In this document: in pieces, positions 24,668 through 33,449 of the stretch
Layout: the number at the start of each line of letters is the position of its first letter
Numbering within the stretch: position 1 is the first letter of the stretch
Assembly (NCBI GenBank): GCA_039027435.1
Contig: JBCCKF010000007.1
Span: 156,197-220,196, forward strand
Direction: 5' to 3'
Length of the DNA: 64,000 bases
DNA from: CALBPI01 sp039027435
Lineage (GTDB): Bacteria > Pseudomonadota > Gammaproteobacteria > Steroidobacterales > Woeseiaceae
The notes under the pieces: model-generated
Databases searched by the model: none
What the model was told of the DNA's origin: nothing
What the model saw: only the letters and a program-made list of their open reading frames with translations
Made by a program: the position numbers and the translations under genes

Positions 24668-25312
24668 ATGCCGGAACCGACACTGGAGTTTGTCGCAATG
24701 GCGCGTGCTGCAGGCGCGCTTCGCTTCGGTTCCTTCACCCTGAAATCCGGACGAGTCAGCCCCTACTTCTTCAACGCCGGTTCTCTCTCGAGTGGCCGCG
24801 CGGCTGCCGCACTCGCGCGCGGGTACGCGGACACCATCCAGGCACAACATCCCGACTGCGATGTCATTTTCGGACCAGCCTATAAGGGCATTCCGCTTGC
24901 CGCGTTGGCCGCAGCCGCATTAGCGGATCGACATGATCGTGACGTGCCCTACGCGTTCAATCGCAAAGAAGCGAAAGACCATGGCGAGGGCGGCAATATC
25001 GTGGGCGGTCCGCTCTCCGGCAAAGTGGTGATTGTCGATGACGTGATCACCGCCGGCACCGCCATTCGCGAAAGCGTCGAGATGATCCGGGAAGCCGGTG
25101 CCGAGGTGGCTGGCATCGTCATCGCGCTGGATCGGCGCGAACGTGGAACCGGGACACTTTCTGCTGTGCAGGAGGTCGAACAATCATTGGGCGTCACCGT
25201 GAGCGCACTTGCGACTCTCGATGATCTTGTGACAGTACTCGAGCAGGGCGGCGGAGAACCCGAAACCCTGGCAGCCGTTAAGCAATACCGGACCAAATAC
25301 GGTGTTTTATGA
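24668..25312 (+). CDS. pyrE: Orotate phosphoribosyltransferase
   Basis: 214 residues, normal for PyrE. It converts orotate plus PRPP to orotidine 5'-phosphate in pyrimidine synthesis. The substrate segment FGSFTLKSGRVSPYFFNAG, the PAYKGIPLAALAA loop, the flexible loop FNRKEAKDHGEGG and the PRPP motif VVIVDDVITAGTA are all intact. ATG 24668 has AAGGGG just upstream. It is divergent from xth; no attenuator hairpin is apparent in the 61-base leader region. Confidence 0.97.
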   Translation: MPEPTLEFVAMARAAGALRFGSFTLKSGRVSPYFFNAGSLSSGRAAAALARGYADTIQAQHPDCDVIFGPAYKGIPLAALAAAALADRHDRDVPYAFNRKEAKDHGEGGNIVGGPLSGKVVIVDDVITAGTAIRESVEMIREAGAEVAGIVIALDRRERGTGTLSAVQEVEQSLGVTVSALATLDDLVTVLEQGGGEPETLAAVKQYRTKYGVL

Positions 25313-25332
25313 CGAATTTCGAGGAATAAATC

Positions 25333-26016
25333 GTGACACAGCTCTCTAATCGGCCCGGCCGATTAGGTAAAATCTTGGGGATGCTTCGAATGCGCACGAC
25401 AACACTTTTGCTGGGAATGCTGGTTTCTGCCGGTCCGCTCTGGGCCGCGTCCGACCGCGCGCCACAGCTCTACAAGTGGGTCGATGAAAACGGCGTGGTG
25501 CATGTCGGGGATTCGATCCCCGCAGAGTACGCCGATCAGGAAAAAGAAGTCCTGAACGAGCATGGCGTCACCGTCGGCAATATCCGCGGCAAGATCACCG
25601 AAGAAGAGCTCGCCGCGATCGCAGCAGCCGAAGAAGCACAGGCTGAGCTCGAGCGTGCTCGACGTGCTGATCGCGCGCTGCTCGCCACGTACCTTTCTGT
25701 GAACGAAATCGAACGCCATCGCGACCGACGCGTCGAGTTGGTGGAAGCGCAGTCGCGGGTTTCTGAGTTGTATCTCACCAACCTGCGCAAGCGACTGGTA
25801 TCGCTGCTCGACGAAGCGGCGGCATTCAAGCCCTACAACATCGATCCTGACGCGCCGATGATTCGCCCGGCACTTGCCAACGACATCAAGGAAGCCAAAG
25901 ACGGCATTCTGCGTTACGAAGGTCGGGTTGCTGACTACAAGCGCAGCGCGGAGAGCCTGCGCGAAGAGTTCCAGGTCGCGATTCAGCGCTACTCGGAACT
26001 GACGGCCTCTAACTAA
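25333..26016 (+). CDS. Exported DUF4124 protein with coiled coil
   Basis: Up to 227 residues. A hydrophobic signal (TTTLLLGMLVSAGPLWAA) precedes the DUF4124 motif APQLYKWVDENGVVHVGDSIP, then a long charged helical region from about residue 90 (ITEEELAAIAAAEEAQAELERARRADRAL) to the end that is likely a coiled coil. The start at GTG 25333 has an excellent GAGGA site seven bases before it and gives a long n-region; ATG 25381 and 25390 are alternatives. DUF4124 is a periplasmic domain of unknown function common in gammaproteobacteria. It is convergent with dut, overlapping it by four bases. Confidence 0.82.
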   Translation: MTQLSNRPGRLGKILGMLRMRTTTLLLGMLVSAGPLWAASDRAPQLYKWVDENGVVHVGDSIPAEYADQEKEVLNEHGVTVGNIRGKITEEELAAIAAAEEAQAELERARRADRALLATYLSVNEIERHRDRRVELVEAQSRVSELYLTNLRKRLVSLLDEAAAFKPYNIDPDAPMIRPALANDIKEAKDGILRYEGRVADYKRSAESLREEFQVAIQRYSELTASN

Positions 26017-26474
26017 CTGCGGCCTGACGAACCGAAGCCGCCCGCGCCTCGGTCGCTCTGCTCGAACTCATCCACGACGTTCATGCGCGCCTGCGCGACC
26101 GGCACGATCACCATCTGTGCGATCCGCTCGCCTACTTCGATCGTGTAGGTCTTACTGCCGCGATTCCAGATCGAGACGAATAGCTGTCCCTGATAATCGG
26201 AGTCGATCAGCCCAGTGAGGTTACCGAGCACCAGCCCGTGCTTGTGGCCGAGCCCGGAGCGCGGCAACAGCACCGCCGCATACGCCGGATCACCTACGTA
26301 GACCGCCATACCGCTCGGCACGAGGTGCGTTTCCCCAGGTGCTACCTCCAGCGGCGCGTCGATACAGGCACGAATATCCATTCCTGCCGAACCCTCGGTG
26401 GCGTAGCTCGGCAACTCGATTGAGTCGCCCACGCGCGGGTCGAGAATTTTCACCTGCAAATCAATCACGGTCAC
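26013..26474 (-). CDS. dut: dUTP diphosphatase
   Basis: 153 residues. All five trimeric dUTPase motifs are seen: AGMDIRACID (1), PRSGLGHKHGLVLGN (2, 3: GLVLGNLTGLIDSDYQGQLFVSIWN), GERIAQMVIVPV (4) and the glycine-rich C-terminal RGAGGFGSSGR (5). It hydrolyses dUTP to dUMP, keeping uracil out of DNA and feeding thymidylate synthesis. Its start overlaps the coaBC stop by 14 bases; coaBC-dut is the standard proteobacterial order. Confidence 0.97.
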   Translation of the reverse strand: MTVIDLQVKILDPRVGDSIELPSYATEGSAGMDIRACIDAPLEVAPGETHLVPSGMAVYVGDPAYAAVLLPRSGLGHKHGLVLGNLTGLIDSDYQGQLFVSIWNRGSKTYTIEVGERIAQMVIVPVAQARMNVVDEFEQSDRGAGGFGSSGRS

Positions 26475-27648
26475 TTTCCTTGAATCGTTCGGCGATGCAG
26501 CTGATCAGCTCGCGCGCCAGTGTGGTCTTCGGTTGTTGCACGAACGCGCGCTCGCCGTCAGCCCAGAGTGCGGTGCCAGCATTATCGTCGCGGTCGAAGG
26601 CGAGGTTTCGGCCGACCTGGTTCGCAATGATCAGGTCGAGCTTCTTGCGCTCAAGCTTGCCGCGCGCATTCTCGAGCACCGAATGCGTTTCAGCGGCGAA
26701 GCCAACCGTAAACGGCCGATCATCGCGCGCAGAAACTGCCGCGAGAATGTCCGGGTTGCGCGTTAACTCCAGCGACATGCTGTCGTGCTTTTTCTTGATT
26801 TTTTCTTCGGCACAAGTCGCCGGTCGATAATCGGACACCGCCGCAGAGCTGATGAACACATCGGAGCCCGCAACAGCCGCATCCACCGCTTCCGCCATTT
26901 CCTCGGCTGTCTCCACGCTGATCAGGTCAACGCCCTCAAGCGGCGAAAGCGCCACGGGGCCGCTCACCAGTGTCACCTGGGCACCCGCTTCGCGCGCCGC
27001 CGCAGCAATGGCGTAGCCCATTTTCCCGGAGCTGCGGTTGGTCAGATAACGCACAGGATCGATCGGTTCACGCGTCGGACCGGCAGTAATCACCACGCGT
27101 TTACCCGCCAGCGGGCCATCCTGGGGATGCATCACGCCATCCGCGATAACAGCGGGTTCGAGCATGCGCCCCGCACCCACCTCGCCACAGGCCTGATCGC
27201 CCTCACCCGGACCCAGCACGATGACACCGCGATCACGCAGGGTTTGCATGTTGTCCTGCACCGCGGGGCTCGACCACATCTGACGATTCATCGCCGGTGC
27301 GATGTAGATCTGCGCTTCGGTGGCGAGGCACACCGTGGTCAACAGGTCATCGCCCATGCCCGCGGCGAAGCGCGCAATGAAATCGGCGCTCGCGGGCGCG
27401 ATCACGACACGATCCGCCCAACGCGCAAGTTCGATATGGCCCATGGCCGCCTCGGCCTCCGTATCGAACAGATCGGTGCGCACCAGGCGACCGGAAACCG
27501 CCTGGAACGTCAGCGGCGTCACGAACGCCTGCGCGCCTTCGGTCATCACGACCTGCACACTGGCGCCTCGGTCGATCAGCCGCCGCGTGAGGTCCGGACT
27601 CTTATATACAGCGATACCACCGGTAACGCCGAGCAATACATGGGTCAT
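26461..27648 (-). CDS. coaBC: Bifunctional phosphopantothenoylcysteine decarboxylase/synthetase CoaBC
   Basis: 395 residues, the normal bifunctional length. N-terminal CoaC flavodomain: LLGVTGGIAVYKSPDLTRRL, IAPASADFIARFAAGMGDDLLTTVCLA, PAMNRQMWSSPAVQDNMQTL (with the PAMN catalytic motif), GEGDQACGEVGAGRMLEP (catalytic Cys loop). C-terminal CoaB: ITAGPTREPIDPVRYLTNRSSGKMGYAIA, AVSDYRPATCAEEKIKK and GFAAET. It performs the second and third steps of coenzyme A synthesis. The window also holds coaD, the fourth step. Divergent from radC with about 127 bases between. Confidence 0.97.
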   Translation of the reverse strand: MTHVLLGVTGGIAVYKSPDLTRRLIDRGASVQVVMTEGAQAFVTPLTFQAVSGRLVRTDLFDTEAEAAMGHIELARWADRVVIAPASADFIARFAAGMGDDLLTTVCLATEAQIYIAPAMNRQMWSSPAVQDNMQTLRDRGVIVLGPGEGDQACGEVGAGRMLEPAVIADGVMHPQDGPLAGKRVVITAGPTREPIDPVRYLTNRSSGKMGYAIAAAAREAGAQVTLVSGPVALSPLEGVDLISVETAEEMAEAVDAAVAGSDVFISSAAVSDYRPATCAEEKIKKKHDSMSLELTRNPDILAAVSARDDRPFTVGFAAETHSVLENARGKLERKKLDLIIANQVGRNLAFDRDDNAGTALWADGERAFVQQPKTTLARELISCIAERFKESDRD

Positions 27649-27775
27649 ACGCCTGCCCGTAAGAAAACGTGCGCAGTCTAGCTAATCCGGGCACCTTGCG
27701 CACAATGGCGCCCTGCACAGAAGACCCGGCAAGTGCATTCTGCATGACAGAAAAGCGCTGCAAGGGATGTGCACC

Positions 27776-28396
27776 ATGTCGATTTCCACCGCCGACGAGC
27801 GTTCTACCGCGGAGTTGCTGGCGCTGCTGTTGTTGCCGGACGGCAGCGACACCGATATGGCCGAGGTTTGGCTCGCGCAGACCGGCGGGTTGCGGGGGTT
27901 GCTTTGCTCCGATGTCGATGATCTAGAGCGCTTGCCCAACATCGGACCTGTGCGCGCACGACGGGTGCGGTGCATCGCGGAGCTCGCAGCGCGTTACCAA
28001 ACCGCACGCCTACCGGATCGACACGCAATACGCAGCCCCGGTGATACGCACCGCTTCCTGCGTGCCAAATTGCGCGACCTGGAGCACGAAGTGTTTTGTT
28101 GTTTGTATCTCGATAACCGCCATCGGGTGCTCGATTTCCAAATTCTGTTCCGCGGCACAATCGATGGCACTTCCGTGTATCCGCGAGAAGTGGTCAAAGA
28201 AGCGCTTCGGCGAAATGCGGCTGCGCTCATCGTCGCTCATAACCATCCGAGCGGAGTGGCAGAACCCAGCCAGGCCGATGCCGACATCACGCAACGATTG
28301 AACAAAGCCTTGGCCCTCGTCGATATTCGCCTGCTCGACCACGTCGTGGTCGGCGACAGCGACACGGTCTCGTTAGCTGCGCGCGGCCAGCTCTGA
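27776..28396 (+). CDS. radC: RadC-family JAB/MPN protein
   Basis: About 206 residues. An N-terminal helix-hairpin-helix-like region (DDLERLPNIGPVRARRVRCIAELAARY) precedes the JAB/MPN metalloprotease-like domain: EHEVFCCLYLDNRHRVLDFQILFRGTIDGTSVYPREVVKEALRRNAAALIVAHNHPSGVAEPSQADADITQRL. The metal motif HxH(x)nD is complete (HNHPSG...D). The historical repair role of RadC is not supported by later work. ATG 27776 is preferred over ATG 27767 because AAGGG at 27762-27766 then has proper spacing. Placement next to coaBC/dut and before rpmB/rpmG is typical. Confidence 0.92.
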   Translation: MSISTADERSTAELLALLLLPDGSDTDMAEVWLAQTGGLRGLLCSDVDDLERLPNIGPVRARRVRCIAELAARYQTARLPDRHAIRSPGDTHRFLRAKLRDLEHEVFCCLYLDNRHRVLDFQILFRGTIDGTSVYPREVVKEALRRNAAALIVAHNHPSGVAEPSQADADITQRLNKALALVDIRLLDHVVVGDSDTVSLAARGQL

Positions 28397-28401
28397 CGCA
28401 G

Positions 28402-29466
28402 CTACTTAAGAATGCCGAGACTCAGCTCCGTCAGCGAAGTGATCAAAACCCGGCCATCGGGCAACGTGATCGCGCCAGTGGTCAGTGCGAATCCACCGGA
28501 AGGATCCTGCAGCGTTTCGATGACCTCACCGTCGGTGTCGATACGCCCAACAAACCCATATCGAACGGGCGCGGGGCGCATCGAGGATGGCAGCCGCATG
28601 ATCACCTTCCGCAGGAACGGCGAGTCTGACAAGTTGTCGATCAGCGGATTGCGCGGACTCGCCAGCCCAAACCACAGCGTGCCGTTCGGCCCGGGATTCA
28701 GGTTGTCCGGGAAGCCGGGCAAATTGTCGATGATCACCTCGCCGGAACCCCCAGCCAGAGGATAGCGCCAGATTCTGTAAGCCCCGGTTTCCGCGACGAA
28801 GATCGAATCACCAATGATCGCGATGCCGTTTGCAAAGGTGAGGCCACTGGCAAACACCGTCGTTTCACCCGAGCTTGGGTCGTAGCGCAGCACGCGTCCG
28901 TTATCCGAGTGTTCCATGAGATCGAACACGGACGCCTCGAGCGTGTCGTTCATCGCCTGCGCGCTGAATCGCGTGGAAGCGTCGGAAAAATACACGGCGC
29001 CATCGGGCGCGATGTCGACGTCGTCCGCGTAGAGGATCGGGGAACCATCACTAGTCCGGTCGGATCGCAGCGTGACCGTGCCGTCCACAGCAACGGAGAG
29101 CAGACCGCGATACGCGTCGGCTACCCACAGCGTGCCGGTCGCATCAAATTCGATCCCGAGGGGGCGTCCGCCTGTTTCGGCGAACACGCTGACGCGGCCG
29201 TCTTGCCGCACTCTCAAGATCTCGCCCCCATGCGTCGCGGCGTAGATCAGGCGATCCGGGCCGATGTCGGCGTCCTCTGGGCCGTAGTAGCGCCCCAAGT
29301 CGACCAATTCCATCCCTGCCAGCCGCTGATTAGGCGTGAAATCACCCGTGTAACCGGCATCTGACGGCGCATTCCAGGCGATTGGCTCGACCGCGACCGG
29401 CCACAGGGTCAGATACGCCACGACGGCGATGATGACCGCAGCGACTCCGAGCGAAAATTTCTTCAT
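28402..29466 (-). CDS. Membrane-anchored SMP-30/strictosidine synthase-like beta-propeller
   Basis: 354 residues. An N-terminal signal or anchor helix (LGVAAVIIAVVAYLTLWPVAV) precedes a six-bladed propeller. Repeated blade motifs: GPEDADIGPDRLIYAATHGGEILRV, RPLGIEFDATGTLWVADAYRGLLSV, ADDVDIAPDGAVYFSDASTRFS, FANGIAIIGDSIFVAETGAYRIWRY, GFPDNLNPGPNGTLWFGLASPRNPLID. The order and blade contents match the strictosidine-synthase / adipocyte plasma membrane-associated protein family, whose bacterial members may be lactonases or esterases. Metal-ligand residues (E, N, D) are present at blade entrances. No operon partner; substrate unknown. Confidence 0.82.
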   Translation of the reverse strand: MKKFSLGVAAVIIAVVAYLTLWPVAVEPIAWNAPSDAGYTGDFTPNQRLAGMELVDLGRYYGPEDADIGPDRLIYAATHGGEILRVRQDGRVSVFAETGGRPLGIEFDATGTLWVADAYRGLLSVAVDGTVTLRSDRTSDGSPILYADDVDIAPDGAVYFSDASTRFSAQAMNDTLEASVFDLMEHSDNGRVLRYDPSSGETTVFASGLTFANGIAIIGDSIFVAETGAYRIWRYPLAGGSGEVIIDNLPGFPDNLNPGPNGTLWFGLASPRNPLIDNLSDSPFLRKVIMRLPSSMRPAPVRYGFVGRIDTDGEVIETLQDPSGGFALTTGAITLPDGRVLITSLTELSLGILK

Positions 29467-29554
29467 CTGGCACGCCCCCCAGCGATTGCTGGGACGCAGT
29501 ATAGGCAGCGCCTGGCAATTGTCATTATCGATAGGGATTTCGGGCTACGAATGC

Positions 29555-29583
29555 TTGAAATCGCCCCGACCTTGGGCTATTGT
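29555..29583 (+). promoter_or_regulatory. Sigma-70 promoter of rpmBG
   Basis: TTGAAA (29555-29560), 17 bases, TATTGT (29578-29583), then a GCGCGGC discriminator, 50 bases before the rpmB start. The GC-rich discriminator is usual for growth-rate-controlled ribosomal promoters. Confidence 0.7.
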
Positions 29584-29633
29584 GCGCGGCTCTCTGCCGG
29601 GGTTCCCGGCCAAGACACTACATAGGTTTAGTC

Positions 29634-29870
29634 ATGTCCAAGGTATGCCAAGTCACCGGCAAAGGGCCGATGTCCGGTAACAACGTCTCGCACGCGCACA
29701 ACAAGACGCGTCGACGTTTTCTGCCGAACCTCCAGTGGCACCGTTTCTGGCTCGAGTCAGAAAAGCGCTACGTCCGCCTGCGTGTATCCACGAAAGGCAT
29801 GCGGATCATCGATAAACACGGCATCGAGAAGGTCGTTACCGACCTGCGTGCCAACGGCCAGCGCGTCTAA
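29634..29870 (+). CDS. rpmB: 50S ribosomal protein L28
   Basis: 78 residues. MSKVCQVTGKGPMSGNNVSHAHNKTRRRFLPNLQ is the conserved N terminus of L28, and the C-terminal half (RFWLESEKRYVRLRVSTKGMRIIDKHG) matches throughout. It has the strong basic composition expected and is followed 29 bases later by rpmG, as in most gammaproteobacteria. The ATG at 29634 gives the exact family start. Confidence 0.98.
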   Translation: MSKVCQVTGKGPMSGNNVSHAHNKTRRRFLPNLQWHRFWLESEKRYVRLRVSTKGMRIIDKHGIEKVVTDLRANGQRV

Positions 29871-29899
29871 CCCAGACGTTCGCTTCAGGAGCCTCAAAC

Positions 29900-30055
29900 A
29901 TGCGTGAAAAAATTCGCCTCGTCTCTTCTGCCGGCACCGGCCACTTCTACACGACGCACAAGAACAAGCGTCTGCATCCTGAGAAGATGGAAACCAAGAA
30001 GTACGACCCGGTTGTCCGCAAGCACGTCCTCTATAAGGAAGCGAAGATCAAGTAA
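29900..30055 (+). CDS. rpmG: 50S ribosomal protein L33
   Basis: 51 residues: REKIRLVSSAGTGHFYTTHKNKRLHPEKMETKKYDPVVRKHVLYKEAKIK. This is the cysteine-free form of L33, with the four zinc-binding Cys positions absent, as is standard in gammaproteobacteria. AGGAG lies nine bases before ATG 29900. It is co-transcribed with rpmB, and a strong bidirectional terminator follows. Confidence 0.98.
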   Translation: MREKIRLVSSAGTGHFYTTHKNKRLHPEKMETKKYDPVVRKHVLYKEAKIK

Positions 30056-30100
30056 TCCCTTCGGGTGATCTTTGCTGGCTGATCTGATTCAGTCGGAAAC

Positions 30101-30131
30101 AAAAAAGGCCGCACAATGTGCGGCCTTTTTC
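30101..30131. terminator. Bidirectional rho-independent terminator
   Basis: GGCCGCAC-AAT-GTGCGGCC with A6 before and T5CT3 after. It serves rpmBG on the plus strand and the convergent desaturase gene on the minus strand, which stops at 30155. Confidence 0.92.
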
Positions 30132-30154
30132 TTTACTCGCTAGTGCGCGTTGGT

Positions 30155-31357
30155 TCAGGCACGAACCGGCGTCGGCTGCATGGCGTATCCACGGACCCGA
30201 TCGGCAAACTCCTGCAAAGCACGGATACCGCTGGCTTCAGCCTCAGCGCACCACTGACGCAATTGCTCGAGCAGCTGCTCGTTGCTGATCGCCGCACCGC
30301 TTTTCCAGAGTGTCTGCAGACGCTCACGGAACTCATGCACCGTGCGCAGCGTTGCGCTGTTCTCAAGCATCGTATCGAGGCGCTGGCGGGCACGCTCATT
30401 GAGCAGGCTCGGCTGACGCACCAGCAAGCGCTTGGCACGTGACACAAGGTTGGCGCCCTGCTCGCGCTCGAACTTGAGCGTCGGAAGCGTCACTTCCCGC
30501 GTGTAGTCACGCAATACGTGCATGCGGTTGACGACGATCGCACGAAGCGTTTCGAGGCTGATCTCGTCCTGGTCCTTGAGGCGCTGCGGCGTCGGCGCAA
30601 CCTTGTTCACCTTGCACAGACCAAAGAACTCAAAAATTTTGATGTACATCCAGCCGATATCGAATTCCCAAGGGCGCATGGAGAACTTCGCTGAGGTCGG
30701 GAACGCGTGGTGGTTGTTGTGCAGCTCTTCGCCGCCGACAAAGATGCCGATCGGCGAAATGTTGGTCGCCGCATCGTCGCACTCGAAGTTGCGGTAGCCC
30801 GAGTGGTGACCGACGCCATTGATGATGCCGGCTGCGAACAACGGCATGGACACCAGCTGAATCGACAGCAGGATGATGCCGGGCACGCCAAAGAAGAACA
30901 GACAGGAGAGCACGAACAACGTGATGCCGCCCCACGGGAAGCGCTCATAAACGTTGAGCTCGATCCAGTCGCGCGGTGTACCGCGACCATATTTCTCGAG
31001 CGTTTCCGGCACTTTGCACTCCACTTTGTAGAGCTCAGCGCCTTCGAGGAGGACTTTTTTCAGGCCGTAAATCTGCGGGCTGTGCGGATCGTTTTCGGTC
31101 TCACAGAACGCGTGATGCTTGCGGTGAACCGCTACCCAGTCGCGCGTCAGCATGCCGGACGTGCACCAGATATAGAAACGGAAGAAGTGGCGCAATACGG
31201 GGTGCAGATTGATGGATCGATGCGCCGCATCGCGGTGCAGATACAGCGTTACCGCCATCATCGCGAGCTGCAGCATGATCAGTGAAGCAATCACGTAGCC
31301 AGTGACGCTCAGGTCGAGCAGACCTCCGTAGAGGTATTCCATTACAAAATCAATCAC
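30155..31357 (-). CDS. Acyl-lipid/acyl-CoA fatty acid desaturase
   Basis: 400 residues with four membrane helices in two pairs. The three histidine boxes of the membrane desaturases are present: HRDAAH (HxxxxH, about residue 41), HRKHH (about residue 79) and HNNHH (about residue 214). The downstream PTSAKFSMRPWEFDIGW segment is typical of Delta-9 stearoyl-CoA-type enzymes. The last 120 residues form a charged helical tail (FEREQGANLVSRAKRLLVRQPSLLNERARQRLDTMLENSATLRTVHEF) not part of the catalytic core but common in gammaproteobacterial members. It would introduce a double bond into membrane acyl chains aerobically. Single gene, convergent with rpmG. Confidence 0.9.
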   Translation of the reverse strand: MIDFVMEYLYGGLLDLSVTGYVIASLIMLQLAMMAVTLYLHRDAAHRSINLHPVLRHFFRFYIWCTSGMLTRDWVAVHRKHHAFCETENDPHSPQIYGLKKVLLEGAELYKVECKVPETLEKYGRGTPRDWIELNVYERFPWGGITLFVLSCLFFFGVPGIILLSIQLVSMPLFAAGIINGVGHHSGYRNFECDDAATNISPIGIFVGGEELHNNHHAFPTSAKFSMRPWEFDIGWMYIKIFEFFGLCKVNKVAPTPQRLKDQDEISLETLRAIVVNRMHVLRDYTREVTLPTLKFEREQGANLVSRAKRLLVRQPSLLNERARQRLDTMLENSATLRTVHEFRERLQTLWKSGAAISNEQLLEQLRQWCAEAEASGIRALQEFADRVRGYAMQPTPVRA

Positions 31358-31447
31358 TTAACATTTCCTTTGCGGCTGATCCGCACTTCATCGCTTCGAC
31401 GCGCCCGGAGTATGGCATCATCGCGCCACACGTGAAACCGGCGAACA

Positions 31448-31468
31448 CCCAACTTTAGTCGAGTTGGG
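31448..31468. repeat. Hairpin in the mutM leader
   Basis: CCCAACT (31448-31454) and AGTTGGG (31462-31468) form a perfect seven-base-pair stem with a seven-base loop. It ends 16 bases before the mutM start, and mutM has no good Shine-Dalgarno sequence. It could be a translational control hairpin or a transcription-factor site in the mutM/desaturase divergent region. Confidence 0.4.
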
Positions 31469-31484
31469 ATATCCCCCTGATTGC

Positions 31485-32297
31485 ATGCCCGAGCTTCCTG
31501 AGGTTGAGACAACCCGTCGTGGGATTACCCCGCACCTGATCGGAGAACGCATCCAGACGGTCAAGGTCTTTGACCACCGGCTGCGCTGGCCTGTGCCTCC
31601 GGATCTCGCGGATAATCTGGAGGGCCAAACCTTAAATAGTATTCGGCGTCGTGCGAAATATCTGTTGCTCGACGTCCAGGGTGGCAGTGTGATCATTCAC
31701 CTTGGCATGTCGGGCAGGCTTCAGGTGGTCAAAAGCGACCATCCGCGCAAAAAGCACGACCATGTAGACCTGATATTCGCTCACAAGCACGCGCTTAGAT
31801 TACACGACCCTCGCCGATTTGGTTGCGTGTTGTGGAGCGAGGCGCCAGAACAGCACCCGCTGCTGGCGCAGTTAGGCCCTGAGCCCCTCTCGGATGACTT
31901 CTCGGGCGATACGCTCTATGCCGCAAGCCGGGGCAGGCGGGTCGCGGTGAAAAACTTCATCATGAACGCTCACGTCGTGGTCGGCGTCGGGAACATCTAC
32001 GCCAGTGAGGCGCTGTTCCGCGCCCGTATTCATCCATTGAAGCCAGCCCACAAACTCTCCCGACCCGCTTGTGCAAAGCTCGCGGACGAGATCAAAGTCG
32101 TGTTGGCGGCGGCGATCGAAGCGGGCGGGACTACGCTCAGGGACTTCTACGGTGGCGACGGCAGTCCGGGTTACTTCACCCAATCACTCAACGTCTACGG
32201 CAGAACCGGCGAGCCCTGCTTTGAATGTGGAAAACCAGTGACGCAACGCGTGATTGGCCAGCGCTCAAGTTTCTACTGTACGCGCTGCCAGAAATAA
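31485..32297 (+). CDS. mutM: Formamidopyrimidine-DNA glycosylase MutM/Fpg
   Basis: 270 residues. The start is fixed by chemistry: the mature protein must begin PELPEVETTRRG, with Pro2 as the catalytic nucleophile and Glu3 behind it, which selects ATG 31485. Lys in IHLGMSGRL, the NVYASEAL-like NIYASEALFRARIHP and the C-terminal zinc finger C-x2-C-x16-C-x2-C (CFECGKPV ... YCTRC) are all present. It removes 8-oxoguanine and ring-opened purines. It stops five bases before the convergent coaD stop. Confidence 0.97.
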   Translation: MPELPEVETTRRGITPHLIGERIQTVKVFDHRLRWPVPPDLADNLEGQTLNSIRRRAKYLLLDVQGGSVIIHLGMSGRLQVVKSDHPRKKHDHVDLIFAHKHALRLHDPRRFGCVLWSEAPEQHPLLAQLGPEPLSDDFSGDTLYAASRGRRVAVKNFIMNAHVVVGVGNIYASEALFRARIHPLKPAHKLSRPACAKLADEIKVVLAAAIEAGGTTLRDFYGGDGSPGYFTQSLNVYGRTGEPCFECGKPVTQRVIGQRSSFYCTRCQK

Positions 32298-32302
32298 CCG
32301 GC

Positions 32303-32788
32303 TCAGTTGCCTGACTTCAAGCGCAGCGCATCCGCAACGACCGGCGACACAAACTGCTCCACATCCCCGCCCAGCTTTGCGATCTCGCGCACCAGCGTCG
32401 AAGAGATATACGAGTAGTCATCCTGGGGCGTTAAGAACATCGTCTCGACTTCGGGCACCAGGTGTCGGTTCATGCTGGCCAACTGGAACTCGTATTCGAA
32501 ATCCGAGACCGCGCGAAGTCCGCGCACGATCGTGCCGAGGCCATTGTCCTTAGCGAACTGGATCGTCAAACCGGTGTAGCCGCGCACCACCACATTCTCG
32601 ACCGACTTGAATACGGTCGTCGCAAGCTCAACGCGTTCACCCAGCGTGAACATGGGCGTTTTCCCCGGGTTCGCCGCGACTGCCACCACAACCGTCGGAA
32701 ATAGCCGCGCTGCCCGGCGCACGAGATCCTCGTGGCCCAGCGTCACCGGATCGAAGGTTCCCGGATACATGGCTGCGACATTACTCAT
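32303..32788 (-). CDS. coaD: Phosphopantetheine adenylyltransferase
   Basis: 161 residues. It is the penultimate step of coenzyme A synthesis. The nucleotidyltransferase motif AMYPGTFDPVTLGHEDLVRRA contains the HxGH-type signature (T-x-G-H), and RGLRAVSDFEYEFQLASMNRHL and the ISSTLVREIAKLGGDVEQFV segments are typical. ATG 32788 gives the normal family N terminus SNVAAMYPG. It overlaps rsmD by eight bases, as in many gammaproteobacteria. Confidence 0.97.
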   Translation of the reverse strand: MSNVAAMYPGTFDPVTLGHEDLVRRAARLFPTVVVAVAANPGKTPMFTLGERVELATTVFKSVENVVVRGYTGLTIQFAKDNGLGTIVRGLRAVSDFEYEFQLASMNRHLVPEVETMFLTPQDDYSYISSTLVREIAKLGGDVEQFVSPVVADALRLKSGN

Positions 32789-33365
32789 CGTGGTGCTCCC
32801 TCTCGACCGAGTACAGGCCATAGCGCACCTGCCCGGCTGTTTTTTCTTTGCTCGACACGAATGGCGTTGCCGGAGGCTCGGCGTGGTTCGCAGACTGCTC
32901 CACGTAAACCACTGCATCCGGGGCCAACCAGCCCTGTCGCAGGAGGAGTGTACACAACTCGGCAGCGTCCGCGTCTCGGAACGGCGGGTCGATAAACACC
33001 ACATCGAATGTGCGGTCTGCGGGGCGGTCTGCCCATGCACGGGCATCGGCGGCGACGATCTCGATACGCTCGGGTAAGAGCTTCACGGCGTTGTCTCGCA
33101 ACATGCGCACCGCCGTTGGGTTTTTCTCGATGGCAACCAATGCCTTCGCACCGCGGGAAATAGCCTCGAAACCGAGCGCGCCTGTGCCGGCGAACAGGTC
33201 CAGAACCTGCGCGCCCGGCAGGTAGCGATCCAGCCAATTGAACACGGTCTCGCGCACGCGATCGGTCGTCGGTCGTAACCCGTCAACCTCGGCCACAGGC
33301 ATCTGCAGCCGGCGGAATTCGCCACCGATGATGCGCACTTTTCCTGTCGAACGTCTGCGAGTCAC
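32781..33365 (-). CDS. rsmD: 16S rRNA (guanine-966-N2)-methyltransferase RsmD
   Basis: 194 residues. Family marks: RIIGGEFRRLQMPV at the N terminus, GLRPTTDRVRETVFNWL, the SAM motif VLDLFAGTGALGFEAISRGA, and the catalytic FDVVFIDPPF (DPPF-type N2 guanine methylase). It forms an operon with coaD and is divergent from ftsY, the standard neighbourhood. Confidence 0.95.
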   Translation of the reverse strand: MTRRRSTGKVRIIGGEFRRLQMPVAEVDGLRPTTDRVRETVFNWLDRYLPGAQVLDLFAGTGALGFEAISRGAKALVAIEKNPTAVRMLRDNAVKLLPERIEIVAADARAWADRPADRTFDVVFIDPPFRDADAAELCTLLLRQGWLAPDAVVYVEQSANHAEPPATPFVSSKEKTAGQVRYGLYSVEREHHDE

Positions 33366-33449
33366 CCGCGCATGGTACCGATACGCGGGGTGCTTCGAAA
33401 AACACCCAGTGCGCTGGTAGCATGCGGGCTTCCAAACCTGATCGACGCA

